DNA of 64,000 nt from positions 1-64,000 of the forward strand of contig JAKLDN010000001.1 of the NCBI GenBank assembly GCA_022703505.1. The letters are read 5' to 3'. The notes below the pieces were generated by a model that was given only the letters and a program-made list of their open reading frames with translations, was not told the origin of the DNA and made no database searches. Origin of the DNA: Spirochaetota bacterium (GTDB lineage Bacteria > Spirochaetota > Spirochaetia > Treponematales > UBA12059). The translations under genes were made by a program, and so were the position numbers. This document shows positions 7,913-16,116 of this stretch, piece by piece (position 1 is the stretch's first letter; each line of letters begins with the position of its first letter).

Positions 7913-8419
7913 GTGGATCCGATATTCGACCGCTTGGAAACCCTGCTCAAATCCCTCTGGAACCAGGACCGGGACCCCTTCGCGGGGGATCGTCCCGCCG
8001 AAGGCCGGGTGCGCCCCTCCTCGGGGGACTCGGACTACTCCGACGCCCTGGACGAACTGGACGCCTACCTGAAGGACGACCGCCAGGCCCAGGAACGCCT
8101 GGAGGCGGAGCGGCGGCGACGGGCCGAGGAGGAGGAGCGCAGGGCCCGGAACCGGTACTCCTCCGGGGCCGCCGGACGATCTCCGGGTGCCGATCCCTCC
8201 GCCCGCCTTTCCGGGGACTACAAGATCCTGGGCCTCGCCTTCGGCGCCCCTATGGCGGAGGTCAAGGCGGCCTATAAACGCCTCTTGAAGCAGCACCACC
8301 CGGACCGTCACGGAGCTTCCCCGGAGGCCCAGAAGAAGGCCACCGAGTTCTCCGCCCGCCTGAACGCGGCCTACGCCCGGATCGAAACCTGGACCTCCAC
8401 GGGGAAAATTCCCGAATGA
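7913..8419 (+). CDS. J-domain (DnaJ-like) co-chaperone with C-terminal J domain
   Basis: A 168-residue protein starting with GTG, with GAGG about 6 bases upstream. The N-terminal half is charged and includes a predicted coiled coil (RQAQERLEAERRRRAEEEER, about 62-81). The last 65 residues are a J domain: GDYKILGLAFGAPMAEVKAAY, then the diagnostic HPD in KQHHPDRH. J domains stimulate Hsp70 (DnaK) ATPase. There is no Gly/Phe region or zinc finger, so this is a specialised class C co-chaperone. It lies directly before fliS, which hints at a link to flagellar assembly, but fliS has its own promoter. Confidence 0.85.
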   Translation: MDPIFDRLETLLKSLWNQDRDPFAGDRPAEGRVRPSSGDSDYSDALDELDAYLKDDRQAQERLEAERRRRAEEEERRARNRYSSGAAGRSPGADPSARLSGDYKILGLAFGAPMAEVKAAYKRLLKQHHPDRHGASPEAQKKATEFSARLNAAYARIETWTSTGKIPE

Positions 8420-8441
8420 CCGGATCCCCCGCACTATGCAG

Positions 8442-8468
8442 TCAAGAACCCCCGAGATCCGCCGAGAA
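8442..8468 (+). promoter_or_regulatory. Sigma-28 (FliA) type flagellar promoter of fliS
   Basis: TCAAGAAC (8442-8449), exactly 11 bases, then GCCGAGAA (8461-8468). This matches 7 of 8 in the -10 element (GCCGATAA) and has the spacing of the FliA consensus; the -35 element is weaker. It lies 33 bases before the fliS ATG. Confidence 0.6.
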
Positions 8469-8501
8469 TCGTAGAGAGACCGTATGGGAGGGAGAGACCA
8501 G

Positions 8502-8936
8502 ATGACCCAGAATCCGTTGACGGCGTATCGGGAGACCCGCGTGAAGACCGCCAGCCCCGGCCAGCTCATCGTCATGCTCTACGACGAGGCGGTCAAGCAA
8601 TGCGACATAGCCCTCGAGATCTTCGCCAAGGACGTCAAGAAACACCCCCAGTACATCGAAGGAGCCCACAAGGCTCTTTCCAAGGTCCAGGACATCATAA
8701 CCGAGCTCACCGCCGCCCTGGACTTCGAGTCCGGGGGGGAGATCGCCCAGAACCTCTTCGCCCTCTACCTCTACTTCAACCGGGAACTCCTGGCCGCCAA
8801 CATCGACAAGGACGGCTCCAAGCTCCGCGCCATCCGCGGCATGTTGGACGAGCTCAGGACCGCCTGGGCGACCGCGGCGGCCCAGACCGCGGGCAGCGGC
8901 AGCGAGGCCCGGGCGGGCGTAAATATCGCCGGTTAA
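8502..8936 (+). CDS. fliS: Flagellin export chaperone FliS
   Basis: Cytoplasmic chaperone of 144 residues that binds flagellin C-termini and prevents early polymerisation. It starts MTQNPLTAYRETRVKTASPG, followed by QLIVMLYDEAVKQCDIAL, the classic FliS opening. It is all helical, with the conserved LYLYFNRELLAANIDKD segment near residue 90. ATG 8502 is taken over an upstream ATG (8484) because GGGAGGGAGAG fits as its binding site and the family begins this way. The C-terminal 25 residues are Ala-rich. It is followed 12 bases later by a FlgN-like gene, and together they form a small flagellar chaperone operon behind a sigma-28-like promoter. Confidence 0.93.
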   Translation: MTQNPLTAYRETRVKTASPGQLIVMLYDEAVKQCDIALEIFAKDVKKHPQYIEGAHKALSKVQDIITELTAALDFESGGEIAQNLFALYLYFNRELLAANIDKDGSKLRAIRGMLDELRTAWATAAAQTAGSGSEARAGVNIAG

Positions 8937-8948
8937 GGGACGGAAGGC

Positions 8949-9413
8949 GTGGCCCTGACGGAAGCCGCCCTGGAGGAGCGCAAGAGCCTGCTCCGCCGGT
9001 TCCGGGAACTCCTCCAGAAGCAACGGGACAAGTTCCATCATTACCTCGAGGTCCTGGATCACCAGAAGGCCGACATCGAGTCCGGGGACGTGGACTCCCT
9101 GGTGGCCCACGTCGAGATGGAACAGGGGATCGTCGGGGAGATCTTCGCCTTCCAGAAGGTGATCGACCCCCTGGAGGATCTCTACCGGGCGGCCTACCCC
9201 TCCGCGGCGGAGGACGACATTCCGGCCTTGAAGGCCACCCTGGAGGACCTGAAGACCGAGGTGGTGGAACGGAATACGGAGAACCGGAAGCTCCTGAAGC
9301 AGCGGATGGAAATGCTGCGGCACGAGATCATGAGCGTCAACAACCCCTACGCTAAGAAGCGGAGCGTCTACGCCGACGCCGGAGAGGCGGGTTTGGTCGA
9401 TTTGAAGGGCTAG
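8949..9413 (+). CDS. FlgN-like flagellar chaperone
   Basis: A 154-residue, almost fully helical protein with GTG start; an upstream GGAAGG sits close to the start. Long amphipathic helices (LRRFRELLQKQRDKFHHYLE, then KATLEDLKTEVVERNTENRK) and the C-terminal VNNPYAKKRSVYAD stretch are typical of FlgN-type chaperones for hook-associated proteins FlgK and FlgL. Position right after fliS supports the role. FliT or a generic coiled-coil protein are alternatives. Confidence 0.7.
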   Translation: MALTEAALEERKSLLRRFRELLQKQRDKFHHYLEVLDHQKADIESGDVDSLVAHVEMEQGIVGEIFAFQKVIDPLEDLYRAAYPSAAEDDIPALKATLEDLKTEVVERNTENRKLLKQRMEMLRHEIMSVNNPYAKKRSVYADAGEAGLVDLKG

Positions 9414-9437
9414 GTGATAACGGTTTCCGGCGATTTT

Positions 9438-9557
9438 AGACAGGATGAACAGGCTGGAAACGGATAGACAGGATAATCCGTTATTATAGAAAAAGATAAA
9501 ATTAATCTTTTTCAAGTATCCTGTTCATCCTTTCTTCATCTTGTTCATCCTGTCAAT
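9438..9557. repeat. Inverted repeat cassette 2 (ACAGGATGAACAGG word) with central hairpin
   Basis: The left arm (9438-9474) carries degenerate GACAGGATGAACAGGCTGGA-type units. The right arm (9518-9557) carries the complementary CCTGTTCATCC units. In the centre GAAAAAGAT (9489-9497) pairs perfectly with ATCTTTTTC (9505-9513). The whole gap between the FlgN-like and thioesterase genes is made of this cassette. Confidence 0.8.
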
Positions 9558-9577
9558 ATCATGAGAAAATCGTTCCT

Positions 9578-10093
9578 ATGCTGCACCCCGTCACCAAGAA
9601 ACAGAACAATTCCCGCATGTGTTTCGTCTGCGGGCTTGCCAACGAACACAGCCTGAAGGCCTCCTTCTACGAGACCGAGTCCGGGGAGCTGGTCGCGAAG
9701 ATCAAGCCGACGGAACTCCACCAGAGCTATCCCGGCCGGATGCACGGCGGGATCGCCGCGGCCATCCTGGACGAGACCATCGGCCGGGCCATCGCCATCG
9801 GCAAGGACGGCCAGGTCTGGGGGGTCACCGTGGAACTGAACACCAAGTACCGCAAGCCCATCCCCCTGGACCAGGATCTTTGGATCGTCGGCCGGGTCAC
9901 CAAGGACGGTTCCCGCTTCTTCGAGGGTTCCGGGGAGATCGTCCTGGAAAACGGGGACGTGGCGGTGTCGGCTGTCGGCCGCTACCTGAAGGTGCCCATC
10001 GACAAGATCACGGACTCCGCCATGGACGAGCGGGACTGGTTCCTGCACCGCCACGCCGAAGACCCCGAGACTATCGAGGTGCCGGGACGGTAG
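9578..10093 (+). CDS. PaaI-type hotdog thioesterase
   Basis: A 171-residue cytoplasmic protein of the hotdog fold, probably an acyl-CoA thioesterase. It has the family core GRMHGGIAAAILDETIGRA (about 61-79), where the HGG and the following acidic residue form the active site, then WGVTVELNTKYRKPIP and a final GRYLKVP strand. The N-terminal KQNNSRMCFVCGLAN with a CxxC pair is common in this group. Substrate not predictable. The start directly follows repeat cassette 2, and there is no clear ribosome binding site. Confidence 0.8.
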   Translation: MLHPVTKKQNNSRMCFVCGLANEHSLKASFYETESGELVAKIKPTELHQSYPGRMHGGIAAAILDETIGRAIAIGKDGQVWGVTVELNTKYRKPIPLDQDLWIVGRVTKDGSRFFEGSGEIVLENGDVAVSAVGRYLKVPIDKITDSAMDERDWFLHRHAEDPETIEVPGR

Positions 10094-10135
10094 TCCCGGG
10101 ACGTTAGCCCGGGCCGACAAGCCCAGGACGCGGCC

Positions 10136-10164
10136 TTGCGGCCGGAACGGATCCCGCCTATAGT
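10136..10164 (+). promoter_or_regulatory. Promoter of the sensor kinase gene
   Basis: TTGCGG (10136-10141), 17 bases, TATAGT (10159-10164), about 25 bases before the ATG. It lies just after a short region of repeated CGGGAC/GCCCGG words (10083-10130). Confidence 0.65.
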
Positions 10165-10188
10165 TGGAGCGTCGACGGGGAGTACCGG

Positions 10189-12078
10189 ATGAAACCTGCT
10201 CCGCTCAGGGTGCTCTGTATCTCAGCGCTTCTCACCTCCTTCGCCCCGTCTACCCTGCCTGCCCAAAAGGGACCCGTGATCTGGGGACTCGTACCCAACG
10301 CCCCTCCGACCACGTACGTCGACGCGGCCGGCAAGCCCACCGGCTTCTTCATAGAACTCTACTCCCGGATCATGGACGAGCTGGGAATAGACTATGAGTT
10401 TCGGGTCGCCTCGTTCTCCGAGCTCTACCCCCGACTGGTCTCCGGGGAAATCGATTTCTTCACGACCCTCCTCAAGAACCCCGAACGGGAGGCTCTTTTC
10501 GTCTTCCCGGACCAGGGCGTATCGGCCGGGTGGAGCCAGCTCTTCGTGGCCCACGGGACGGTCCTCCAGTCCGTCCTGGACCTCCAGCACAAGAGGATCG
10601 GGGTCGTCACGGACGACCGGAACGGCGCCGCCTTCCGGACGTACGTGGATTCCCTGGCCATCCCCTGCGAGATCACGGAATACCCGGACTTCGACCAGCT
10701 CGTCCGGGCCGTGTCGGGGGGGGAGGCCTTCGCGGGGGTGCAGAGCAACTGGTTCGTATCCGCCGAACGCCGGGTCCAGCCCACCACCGTGGTGTTCTCC
10801 CCCTTCAAGGCGTACCCGGTGCTGTCCCGGAACAGCGGCCGAAGGGCCGAGTTCGACGCCGTCGTGGACCGATACGCCGAGATCGTCGCGGATCCGGACT
10901 CGTACTACTACGAGCTCCAACGGAAATGGCTGGGCCACGAGCGGACCGAGACCGCGGTGATCCCGGCCTGGGTCCCGGCCGTCGTAGCCACCCTGCTGGC
11001 CGCCTCCCTGGTGGCGGCCTTCGTCATCCGCGCCCTGACCTCGCGCCTGCGCCGGGTCAACGCGGACCTGGAGCGGAAGGTGGAGGAGCGCACGGCCCAG
11101 GTCGCACGGAGCGAGAAGCTGGCCGCCCTGGGCGGCCTGGCGGCCGGCTTGGCCCACGAGCTCAATTCCCCCCTCCAAGCCCTGCGGCTCGCGGCGGAGG
11201 GCCTGGCGGAGGAGCCGGTCCTCCCGGTTCTTTCCGGGCCGGAGTCCTCGCAGGTGAACCATATCCTTGAGGCGGCCCGGGGCGTCCGGGCCGCCGTCCG
11301 GGCGGACAGCGGCTCCCTCCGGGATATCCTGGCTGCCCGGTTGGAAACCGCGGGGCTGGACGCGGACGGCCGCCTGGCGGCACGCCTGTCCGACCTGGGC
11401 ATCCCCGATCCCGACGAGGGGACCCTCGCCCTGGTCCGGGACGCCCCGGAGACCGTCATCCGGGCCGCCCGGGAAGCCCGTGCGCGGGACGCCTACCGGG
11501 TCGCCCTGGCGGATTCCCTGGACCGGATCACCACGGTCGTCCAGGCCCTGCGCGTCTACACCCACCGGGATCATCGGGGAGTCCCGACCGTGGCGGACCT
11601 GACGAGGCAGATCGACGCCGTCCTGGAACTGTCCAAGAACCGCCTGGGCACCGGAATCCGCGTCCTACGGGACTACTCCGGCCTTCCGCCCTACCGCTGC
11701 TACGCGGACAAGCTCCAGCAGGTCTGGATGGCCCTGATCGACAACGCCCTGGACGCCCTGGGCGAGACCGGGACCCTGGCCGTCCGCGGCGAGGCGATCC
11801 CCGAGGGGATCCGGGTCTCCGTGGAGGATTCCGGTCCGGGCATTCCGGAGGAACTGGCGGGCCGGATCTTCGAGCCCTTCTTCACCACCAAGCCCGCGGG
11901 GGAGGGCTTCGGCCTCGGCCTGGCGACGGCTTCCGAGATCATCCAGACCCACCGGGGCCGCCTGGCCTTCGACTCCCGTCCGGGCCGGACGGTCTTCACC
12001 GTGAGCCTGCCCTCCGCCGGCATCGTCTCCGCCGGGGGATCCGAGGAGAGATCCTACGGGACGGACACCGATGCCTGA
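10189..12078 (+). CDS. Sensor histidine kinase with periplasmic solute-binding domain
   Basis: A membrane sensor of 629 residues. An N-terminal signal peptide is followed by a type 3 solute-binding domain (about 28-250: VIWGLVPNAPPTTYVDAAGK, GFFIELYSRIMDELGIDYEF), as in amino-acid-binding proteins. One transmembrane helix follows (about 262-284), then a short coiled coil. The H-box is GLAAGLAHELNSPLQAL with phosphoacceptor His323. The second dimerisation helix (SLDRITTVVQALRVYTH) comes only about 115 residues later, an unusually long insert. The ATPase domain has N-box DNALDALGE, G1 EDSGPGIPEEL, F-box EPFFTTK and G2 GFGLGLA. GGGGAG precedes the ATG by 7 bases. It overlaps the response regulator gene by 8 bases, so they are a cognate pair. 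The ligand is unknown. Confidence 0.9.
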   Translation: MKPAPLRVLCISALLTSFAPSTLPAQKGPVIWGLVPNAPPTTYVDAAGKPTGFFIELYSRIMDELGIDYEFRVASFSELYPRLVSGEIDFFTTLLKNPEREALFVFPDQGVSAGWSQLFVAHGTVLQSVLDLQHKRIGVVTDDRNGAAFRTYVDSLAIPCEITEYPDFDQLVRAVSGGEAFAGVQSNWFVSAERRVQPTTVVFSPFKAYPVLSRNSGRRAEFDAVVDRYAEIVADPDSYYYELQRKWLGHERTETAVIPAWVPAVVATLLAASLVAAFVIRALTSRLRRVNADLERKVEERTAQVARSEKLAALGGLAAGLAHELNSPLQALRLAAEGLAEEPVLPVLSGPESSQVNHILEAARGVRAAVRADSGSLRDILAARLETAGLDADGRLAARLSDLGIPDPDEGTLALVRDAPETVIRAAREARARDAYRVALADSLDRITTVVQALRVYTHRDHRGVPTVADLTRQIDAVLELSKNRLGTGIRVLRDYSGLPPYRCYADKLQQVWMALIDNALDALGETGTLAVRGEAIPEGIRVSVEDSGPGIPEELAGRIFEPFFTTKPAGEGFGLGLATASEIIQTHRGRLAFDSRPGRTVFTVSLPSAGIVSAGGSEERSYGTDTDA

Positions 12079-12454
12079 TCGGCTGGTGCTCTGCGTGGAC
12101 GACGAGGCCGTCCTCCTCCTGGCCCTCCGTCACCGCCTGGAGTCGGTCCTGGGAGCCGGATACCGGATCGAGACCGCCCTCTCCGGGGAGTCTGCCCTGG
12201 CGGCCCTGGAGACAATCCGGGCGGGCGGCGGCGAGCCGGCCGCCGTGGTGAGCGACTGGCGCATGCCCGGGATGAAGGGGGACGAGGTCCTTCGGGCGGC
12301 TCGGGCCCGCTTCCCCCGGACCCGGCTGGTGCTCCTGACGGGTTACGCGGACCGGGAGGAGCTCCTGGCCCTGGACTCGGAACTGGGGCTGGCCGGAATC
12401 CTCCAGAAGCCCTGCGACGTGCGGGAGCTGGCGAAGTTGATCCGTGGACAGTGA
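12071..12454 (+). CDS. Stand-alone CheY-like response regulator
   Basis: A 127-residue receiver domain with no output domain. The acidic pocket is Asp10/Asp11, the phosphoacceptor is Asp62 (SDWRMPG), with Thr90 (LLTGY) and Lys113 (LQKP). It probably passes the kinase signal to another protein or to a downstream relay. The start overlaps the kinase gene by 8 bases. The last codons and the stop are part of the left arm of repeat cassette 3. Confidence 0.88.
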   Translation: MPDRLVLCVDDEAVLLLALRHRLESVLGAGYRIETALSGESALAALETIRAGGGEPAAVVSDWRMPGMKGDEVLRAARARFPRTRLVLLTGYADREELLALDSELGLAGILQKPCDVRELAKLIRGQ

Positions 12455-12537
12455 ACAGTGGTCGGCGGTCGGATAACGGATTCTGAAGAGCGGCCTTGGT
12501 CATAGATACCGTCCACTGACCACCGTCCACCGTCATT
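12442..12537. repeat. Inverted repeat cassette 3 (GTGGACAGTGGTC word)
   Basis: The left arm (12442-12472) has degenerate CCGTGGACAGTGAACAGTGG-type units. The right arm (12508-12537) has ACCGTCCACTGACCACCGTC-type units. Same architecture as the other cassettes but a different word. The TGA of the response regulator is inside the left arm, and the right arm abuts the polA -35 box. Confidence 0.75.
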
Positions 12538-12564
12538 GCCACCCGGACGCCTCCCGGCTACACT
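12536..12564 (+). promoter_or_regulatory. polA promoter, probably leaderless
   Basis: TTGCCA (12536-12541), 17 bases, TACACT (12559-12564), then only 6 bases (ctgacc) before the polA ATG. No Shine-Dalgarno exists. The same -10 hexamer and nearly the same spacing are found before parE. Confidence 0.65.
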
Positions 12565-12570
12565 CTGACC

Positions 12571-15390
12571 ATGGAAAGCCGAAAACCCGCCCTCTACCTC
12601 CTGGACAGCTACGGGATCATCTACCGCTCCTACTACGCCTTCATCAACCGGCCCCTGAAGAACCCCAAGGGGGCCAACGTCTCCGCCGTCTACGGATTCT
12701 TCCGCTTCCTCTTCGCCCTCTTCGAGGAGCGCAACCCCGGGGCCTTCGCGGCGGTCTTCGACAGCGCCGTGCCCACCTTCCGCCACGAGATGTACACGGC
12801 CTACAAGGCGACCCGTCAGAAGACCCCCGAGGACCTGCACGCCCAAGTACCCCTGGTCGAGGAGATCCTCCGGGCCCTGGGGATTCCCGTGCTCAAGGCC
12901 GACCGCTACGAGGCGGACGACCTGATCGCCGCCCTGGCGGAGCGCTGCCGCGCGGAGGGACGGGAATGCTGGATCGTGTCCGGGGACAAGGACCTCCTCC
13001 AGCTGGTCGGGGGCTCCGTGCGGGCCCTGCGGCCCGAGAAGGACACGGCCTGCCGAAGCTTGGGGCCCGAGGAGGTCGAGGCCGAGTGGGGCGTCCCTCC
13101 CGCGCGCATCCTGGACTACCTGTCCCTGACCGGGGACTCCTCGGACAACGTGCCCGGGGTCCCCGGGATCGGCGACAAGACGGCCCGGAAGCTCCTGACC
13201 GAGTACGGCACCCTGGACGGGCTCTACGAACGCCTGGCCTCCGTGAAGCCCGACGGGATTCGGGCCAAGCTGGAGGCGGGCCGGGAAAGCGCCTACCTGT
13301 CCCGGACCCTCATCACCCTGGCCTCGGACGCCCCCTTGCCCGTGGCGGGCCCCTCCGAACTCGAGGTGGGGACCCTCAACCGGGCCGCGGCCGGCCCCAT
13401 CTTCCTGCGGGAGGGCATGCGCTCCCTGGCGGGTAAGGCGGGCGTCGCCGGGGGCGTGACCGCCGCCACGGACCTGTTCGAGGCCGCCGCTCCGGGGGTA
13501 CCGGTCGCGGCCCCGGGCGTCCACGGACCGGAGGCCCCGGAGGCCGCGGCCGCGGCCTCCCCCTTCCCGCCCGCCGTGGACCCCGCCGTCCCCGCGGGGC
13601 TTTCCGGCCCCGGAGAGTATGAGGCCGTGACGGACGAGGCTTCCCTGGACCGGTGGCTGGACGCGGCGGCCCGGGCGGGGACCTTCGCCTTCGACTGCGA
13701 GACCGACGCCCTGGACGACCTGTCCGCCCTTCCGGTGGGTTTCTCCCTGGCCGTGGAGCCCCGGAAGGCCTGTTACGTCCCCATCCGCTGTCCCGAGGGA
13801 ACCAAGATCCCGGAGGCCGTCCTGAAGGCCAAGCTGGGAGCCCTCCTGGCCCGGGAGGACCTGGTCATGGCGGGACAGAACCTCAAGTTCGACCGTCATG
13901 TCCTGGAAAACTGGGGCGTGGCGGCGCGCTGCCGCCCCTGGGACACCATGGTGGCCGCCTGGCTCCTGGACGCGGAGCGGTCGGCCTTCAACCTGGAGGC
14001 CCTGGCGGAGTCCTACCTGGGCTATCGGGGCATCGAGTACGACGACGTGGTGCCCAAGGGTTCCACCTTCGACAAGGTGCCCCTGGCCCAGGCCTCCGGA
14101 TACGCCGCCGAGGACGCGGACCTGACCCTTCGCCTGAAGCTCCGCTTCGAACCCGAGCTGGTCCGGGCGGGGCTTGCGGACCTCTTCCGGGACGTGGAGA
14201 TGCCTCTTTTGCCCGTCCTGGGGGACATGGAGCGGGCGGGCATCCGGGTGGATCCCGAGGAGCTGAGGCGCTACGGCCGGGAGCTGGACGTGGCCCTCCG
14301 GGACATCGAGGCGGAGATCTACCGCCTGGTGGGCCACGAGTTCAACATCGCCAGCACCAAGCAGCTCCAGGAGGTCCTCTTCACGGAGCGCAAGCTCCGG
14401 ACGGGCAAGAAGACCAAGACCGGATACTCCACGGACATATCGGTCCTGGAGGAGCTGGCCCGGGAGGACCCGGTGCCGGAGCGGATCCTCCGCCACCGGA
14501 CCCTGTCCAAACTCAAGAGCACCTACGTCGATTCCCTGGCGGAGCTGGCGGGGCCCGACGGCCGCATCCACACCCACTTCGTCCAGACCGGGGCCGCCAC
14601 GGGCCGCCTGTCCAGCCGGGACCCCAATCTCCAGAACATCCCCATCCGGGAGGAGGAGGGCCGCAGGATCCGCCACGCCTTCTCCGCGGAGAGCGGGAGG
14701 GTCCTGGTCTCCGCGGACTACTCCCAGATCGAGCTGGTGGTCTTCGCCCACCTCTCGGGGGATCCCGAGCTCCGCGGGGCCTTCGCGGAGGGGGCGGACA
14801 TCCACCGCCGGACCGCCAGCCTCATCTTCGGGATTCCGGAAGCCCAGGTCGGCCCGGACCAGCGGCGCATCGCCAAGACCATCAACTTCGGGGTGGTCTA
14901 CGGAATGAGCGCCTTCCGGCTTTCCAACGAGCTGGGGATCGGCCGCGGGGACGCACAGAAGTTCATTGACGCCTACTTCGAGCGCTACGCCGGGGTCCGC
15001 CGCTTCATGGAGACCACGATCGCCGCGGCGGAGAAGGACGGCTACGTCCGCACCCTCCTGGGAAGACGGCGGCCCGTCCCGGCGGTCGTGTCCCGGAACA
15101 AAACCGAGAAGCAGGCCGCCGAGCGGGTGGCCGTGAACACCCCCATCCAGGGAAGCGCGGCGGACATCGTGAAGCTCGCCATGCTCCGGGTCCGCCGGGC
15201 CCTGGACCGGAGCGTGCCCGAGGCCCGGCTCCTTTTACAGGTGCACGACGAGCTCATCGCGGAAGTTCCGGAAGCCCGGGCGGCGGAGACGGCGGAGGTC
15301 ATGAAGCGGGAGATGGAAGGCGCGGTCCGCCTGTCCGTGCCTCTGCGGGTGGACGTGGAGACCGCGGTCCGCTGGGGGGAGATGCATTGA
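12571..15390 (+). CDS. polA: DNA polymerase I
   Basis: Repair and Okazaki-fragment polymerase, 939 residues. The N-terminal 5'-3' exonuclease (about 1-285: LLDSYGIIYRSYYAFI, DRYEADDLIAALAERC, SLTGDSSDNVPGVPGIGDKT) is followed by an Ala/Pro-rich linker (about 300-345). A 3'-5' exonuclease domain then keeps the DxE motif (AFDCETDALD, Asp375), so proofreading may be active. The polymerase domain has VSADYSQIELVVFAHLSGD, KTINFGVVYGMS and the catalytic LLQVHDELIAEVPE. No ribosome binding site precedes the ATG (see promoter). Overlaps the coaE start by one base. Confidence 0.96.
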   Translation: MESRKPALYLLDSYGIIYRSYYAFINRPLKNPKGANVSAVYGFFRFLFALFEERNPGAFAAVFDSAVPTFRHEMYTAYKATRQKTPEDLHAQVPLVEEILRALGIPVLKADRYEADDLIAALAERCRAEGRECWIVSGDKDLLQLVGGSVRALRPEKDTACRSLGPEEVEAEWGVPPARILDYLSLTGDSSDNVPGVPGIGDKTARKLLTEYGTLDGLYERLASVKPDGIRAKLEAGRESAYLSRTLITLASDAPLPVAGPSELEVGTLNRAAAGPIFLREGMRSLAGKAGVAGGVTAATDLFEAAAPGVPVAAPGVHGPEAPEAAAAASPFPPAVDPAVPAGLSGPGEYEAVTDEASLDRWLDAAARAGTFAFDCETDALDDLSALPVGFSLAVEPRKACYVPIRCPEGTKIPEAVLKAKLGALLAREDLVMAGQNLKFDRHVLENWGVAARCRPWDTMVAAWLLDAERSAFNLEALAESYLGYRGIEYDDVVPKGSTFDKVPLAQASGYAAEDADLTLRLKLRFEPELVRAGLADLFRDVEMPLLPVLGDMERAGIRVDPEELRRYGRELDVALRDIEAEIYRLVGHEFNIASTKQLQEVLFTERKLRTGKKTKTGYSTDISVLEELAREDPVPERILRHRTLSKLKSTYVDSLAELAGPDGRIHTHFVQTGAATGRLSSRDPNLQNIPIREEEGRRIRHAFSAESGRVLVSADYSQIELVVFAHLSGDPELRGAFAEGADIHRRTASLIFGIPEAQVGPDQRRIAKTINFGVVYGMSAFRLSNELGIGRGDAQKFIDAYFERYAGVRRFMETTIAAAEKDGYVRTLLGRRRPVPAVVSRNKTEKQAAERVAVNTPIQGSAADIVKLAMLRVRRALDRSVPEARLLLQVHDELIAEVPEARAAETAEVMKREMEGAVRLSVPLRVDVETAVRWGEMH

Positions 15391-15986
15391 TGATCCTGGG
15401 CCTCACCGGGGGCTACTGCGCGGGCAAGAACCTGGTCGCCCGACTCCTGGCCGAACGGGGCTGGGCCGCCTGCGACGTGGACGTCCTGGGCCACGCGGCC
15501 CTGGAGAGCCGCCTGGCGGAGACGGCGGAGCTTCTCGGCCCCGGGATCCTCCGGCCCGACGGCAGCCCCGACCGCAGGGAGATCGGCCGCAGGGTCTTCG
15601 CCGATCCGGCCCTCCTGGCCCGCTACGAGGCCGTGGTCCACCCGGCCCTCTTCGCCCTGTTGGACGAGATCCTGCGGGATGCCGGGGACCGGGACCTCTG
15701 CCTGAACGCCGCCATCCTCTACAAACTGCCCCAGGTCGCACGCTGCACGGCGGTCCTGGAGGTCCGCTCCCCCCTGCTCGCTAGAATCCGCCGGGGCCGA
15801 GCCCGGGACGGGCTTCCGCCGGGAGCCATCCTGGACCGGATCCGCCGCCAGAGGCCCCTCTGGGGGCGGAGGAGGGAGTATCCCGGCCCGGTCCTGGTCC
15901 TGCGGAACTCCGGGTCGGAGGCCCTCCTGGCCCGCCGGCTGGACGCGGCCCTGGAGCGCCTCGGGCGGGGCCGGCCGACCTCCTAA
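15390..15986 (+). CDS. coaE: Dephospho-CoA kinase
   Basis: Last step of coenzyme A synthesis, ATP-dependent phosphorylation of dephospho-CoA; 198 residues. It opens MILGLTGGYCAGKN, the P-loop, but with Asn where Ser/Thr normally follows GK. The acidic CDVDVLGHAAL matches the family's DxD motif, and REIGRRVFADPALLARYEAVVHP matches the CoA-binding region. ATG 15390 is chosen (TGATG junction with polA; GGGGGAG upstream). The downstream RGRARDGLPPGAILDRIRRQ fits the lid helix. Confidence 0.88.
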   Translation: MILGLTGGYCAGKNLVARLLAERGWAACDVDVLGHAALESRLAETAELLGPGILRPDGSPDRREIGRRVFADPALLARYEAVVHPALFALLDEILRDAGDRDLCLNAAILYKLPQVARCTAVLEVRSPLLARIRRGRARDGLPPGAILDRIRRQRPLWGRRREYPGPVLVLRNSGSEALLARRLDAALERLGRGRPTS

Positions 15987-16051
15987 CAGGCTTCGTGACA
16001 CCCGGGCGGTTGCGCTAAGCCGGACCGGCCTTCCCGCCGATAAAGGAGAAA

Positions 16052-16093
16052 GGAACCGGCGTCCGCGAGCCTCCACGAGGGCGGACCGGTTCC
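16052..16093 (+). other. Stem-loop in the 5' leader of the SPOR gene
   Basis: GGAACCG (16052-16058) pairs with CGGTTCC (16087-16093), and GTCCGC (16061-16066) pairs with GCGGAC (16081-16086), separated by a two-base bulge. It lies 23 bases before the ATG, just upstream of the binding site, and could control translation or mRNA life. Confidence 0.5.
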
Positions 16094-16116
16094 CCAACGT
16101 TCGGGAGGGGCTTGCG

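Noticed and set aside
9430-9560. CRISPR-like repeats in cassettes 2, 4 and 6
   Set aside because: The units are short, degenerate, without unique spacers, and arranged as inverted arms rather than direct repeats of constant length; no cas genes are present.
16010-16046. Promoter TTGCGC before the SPOR gene
   Set aside because: No -10 box lies at 16-18 bases; a GATAAA is found only 23 bases away.
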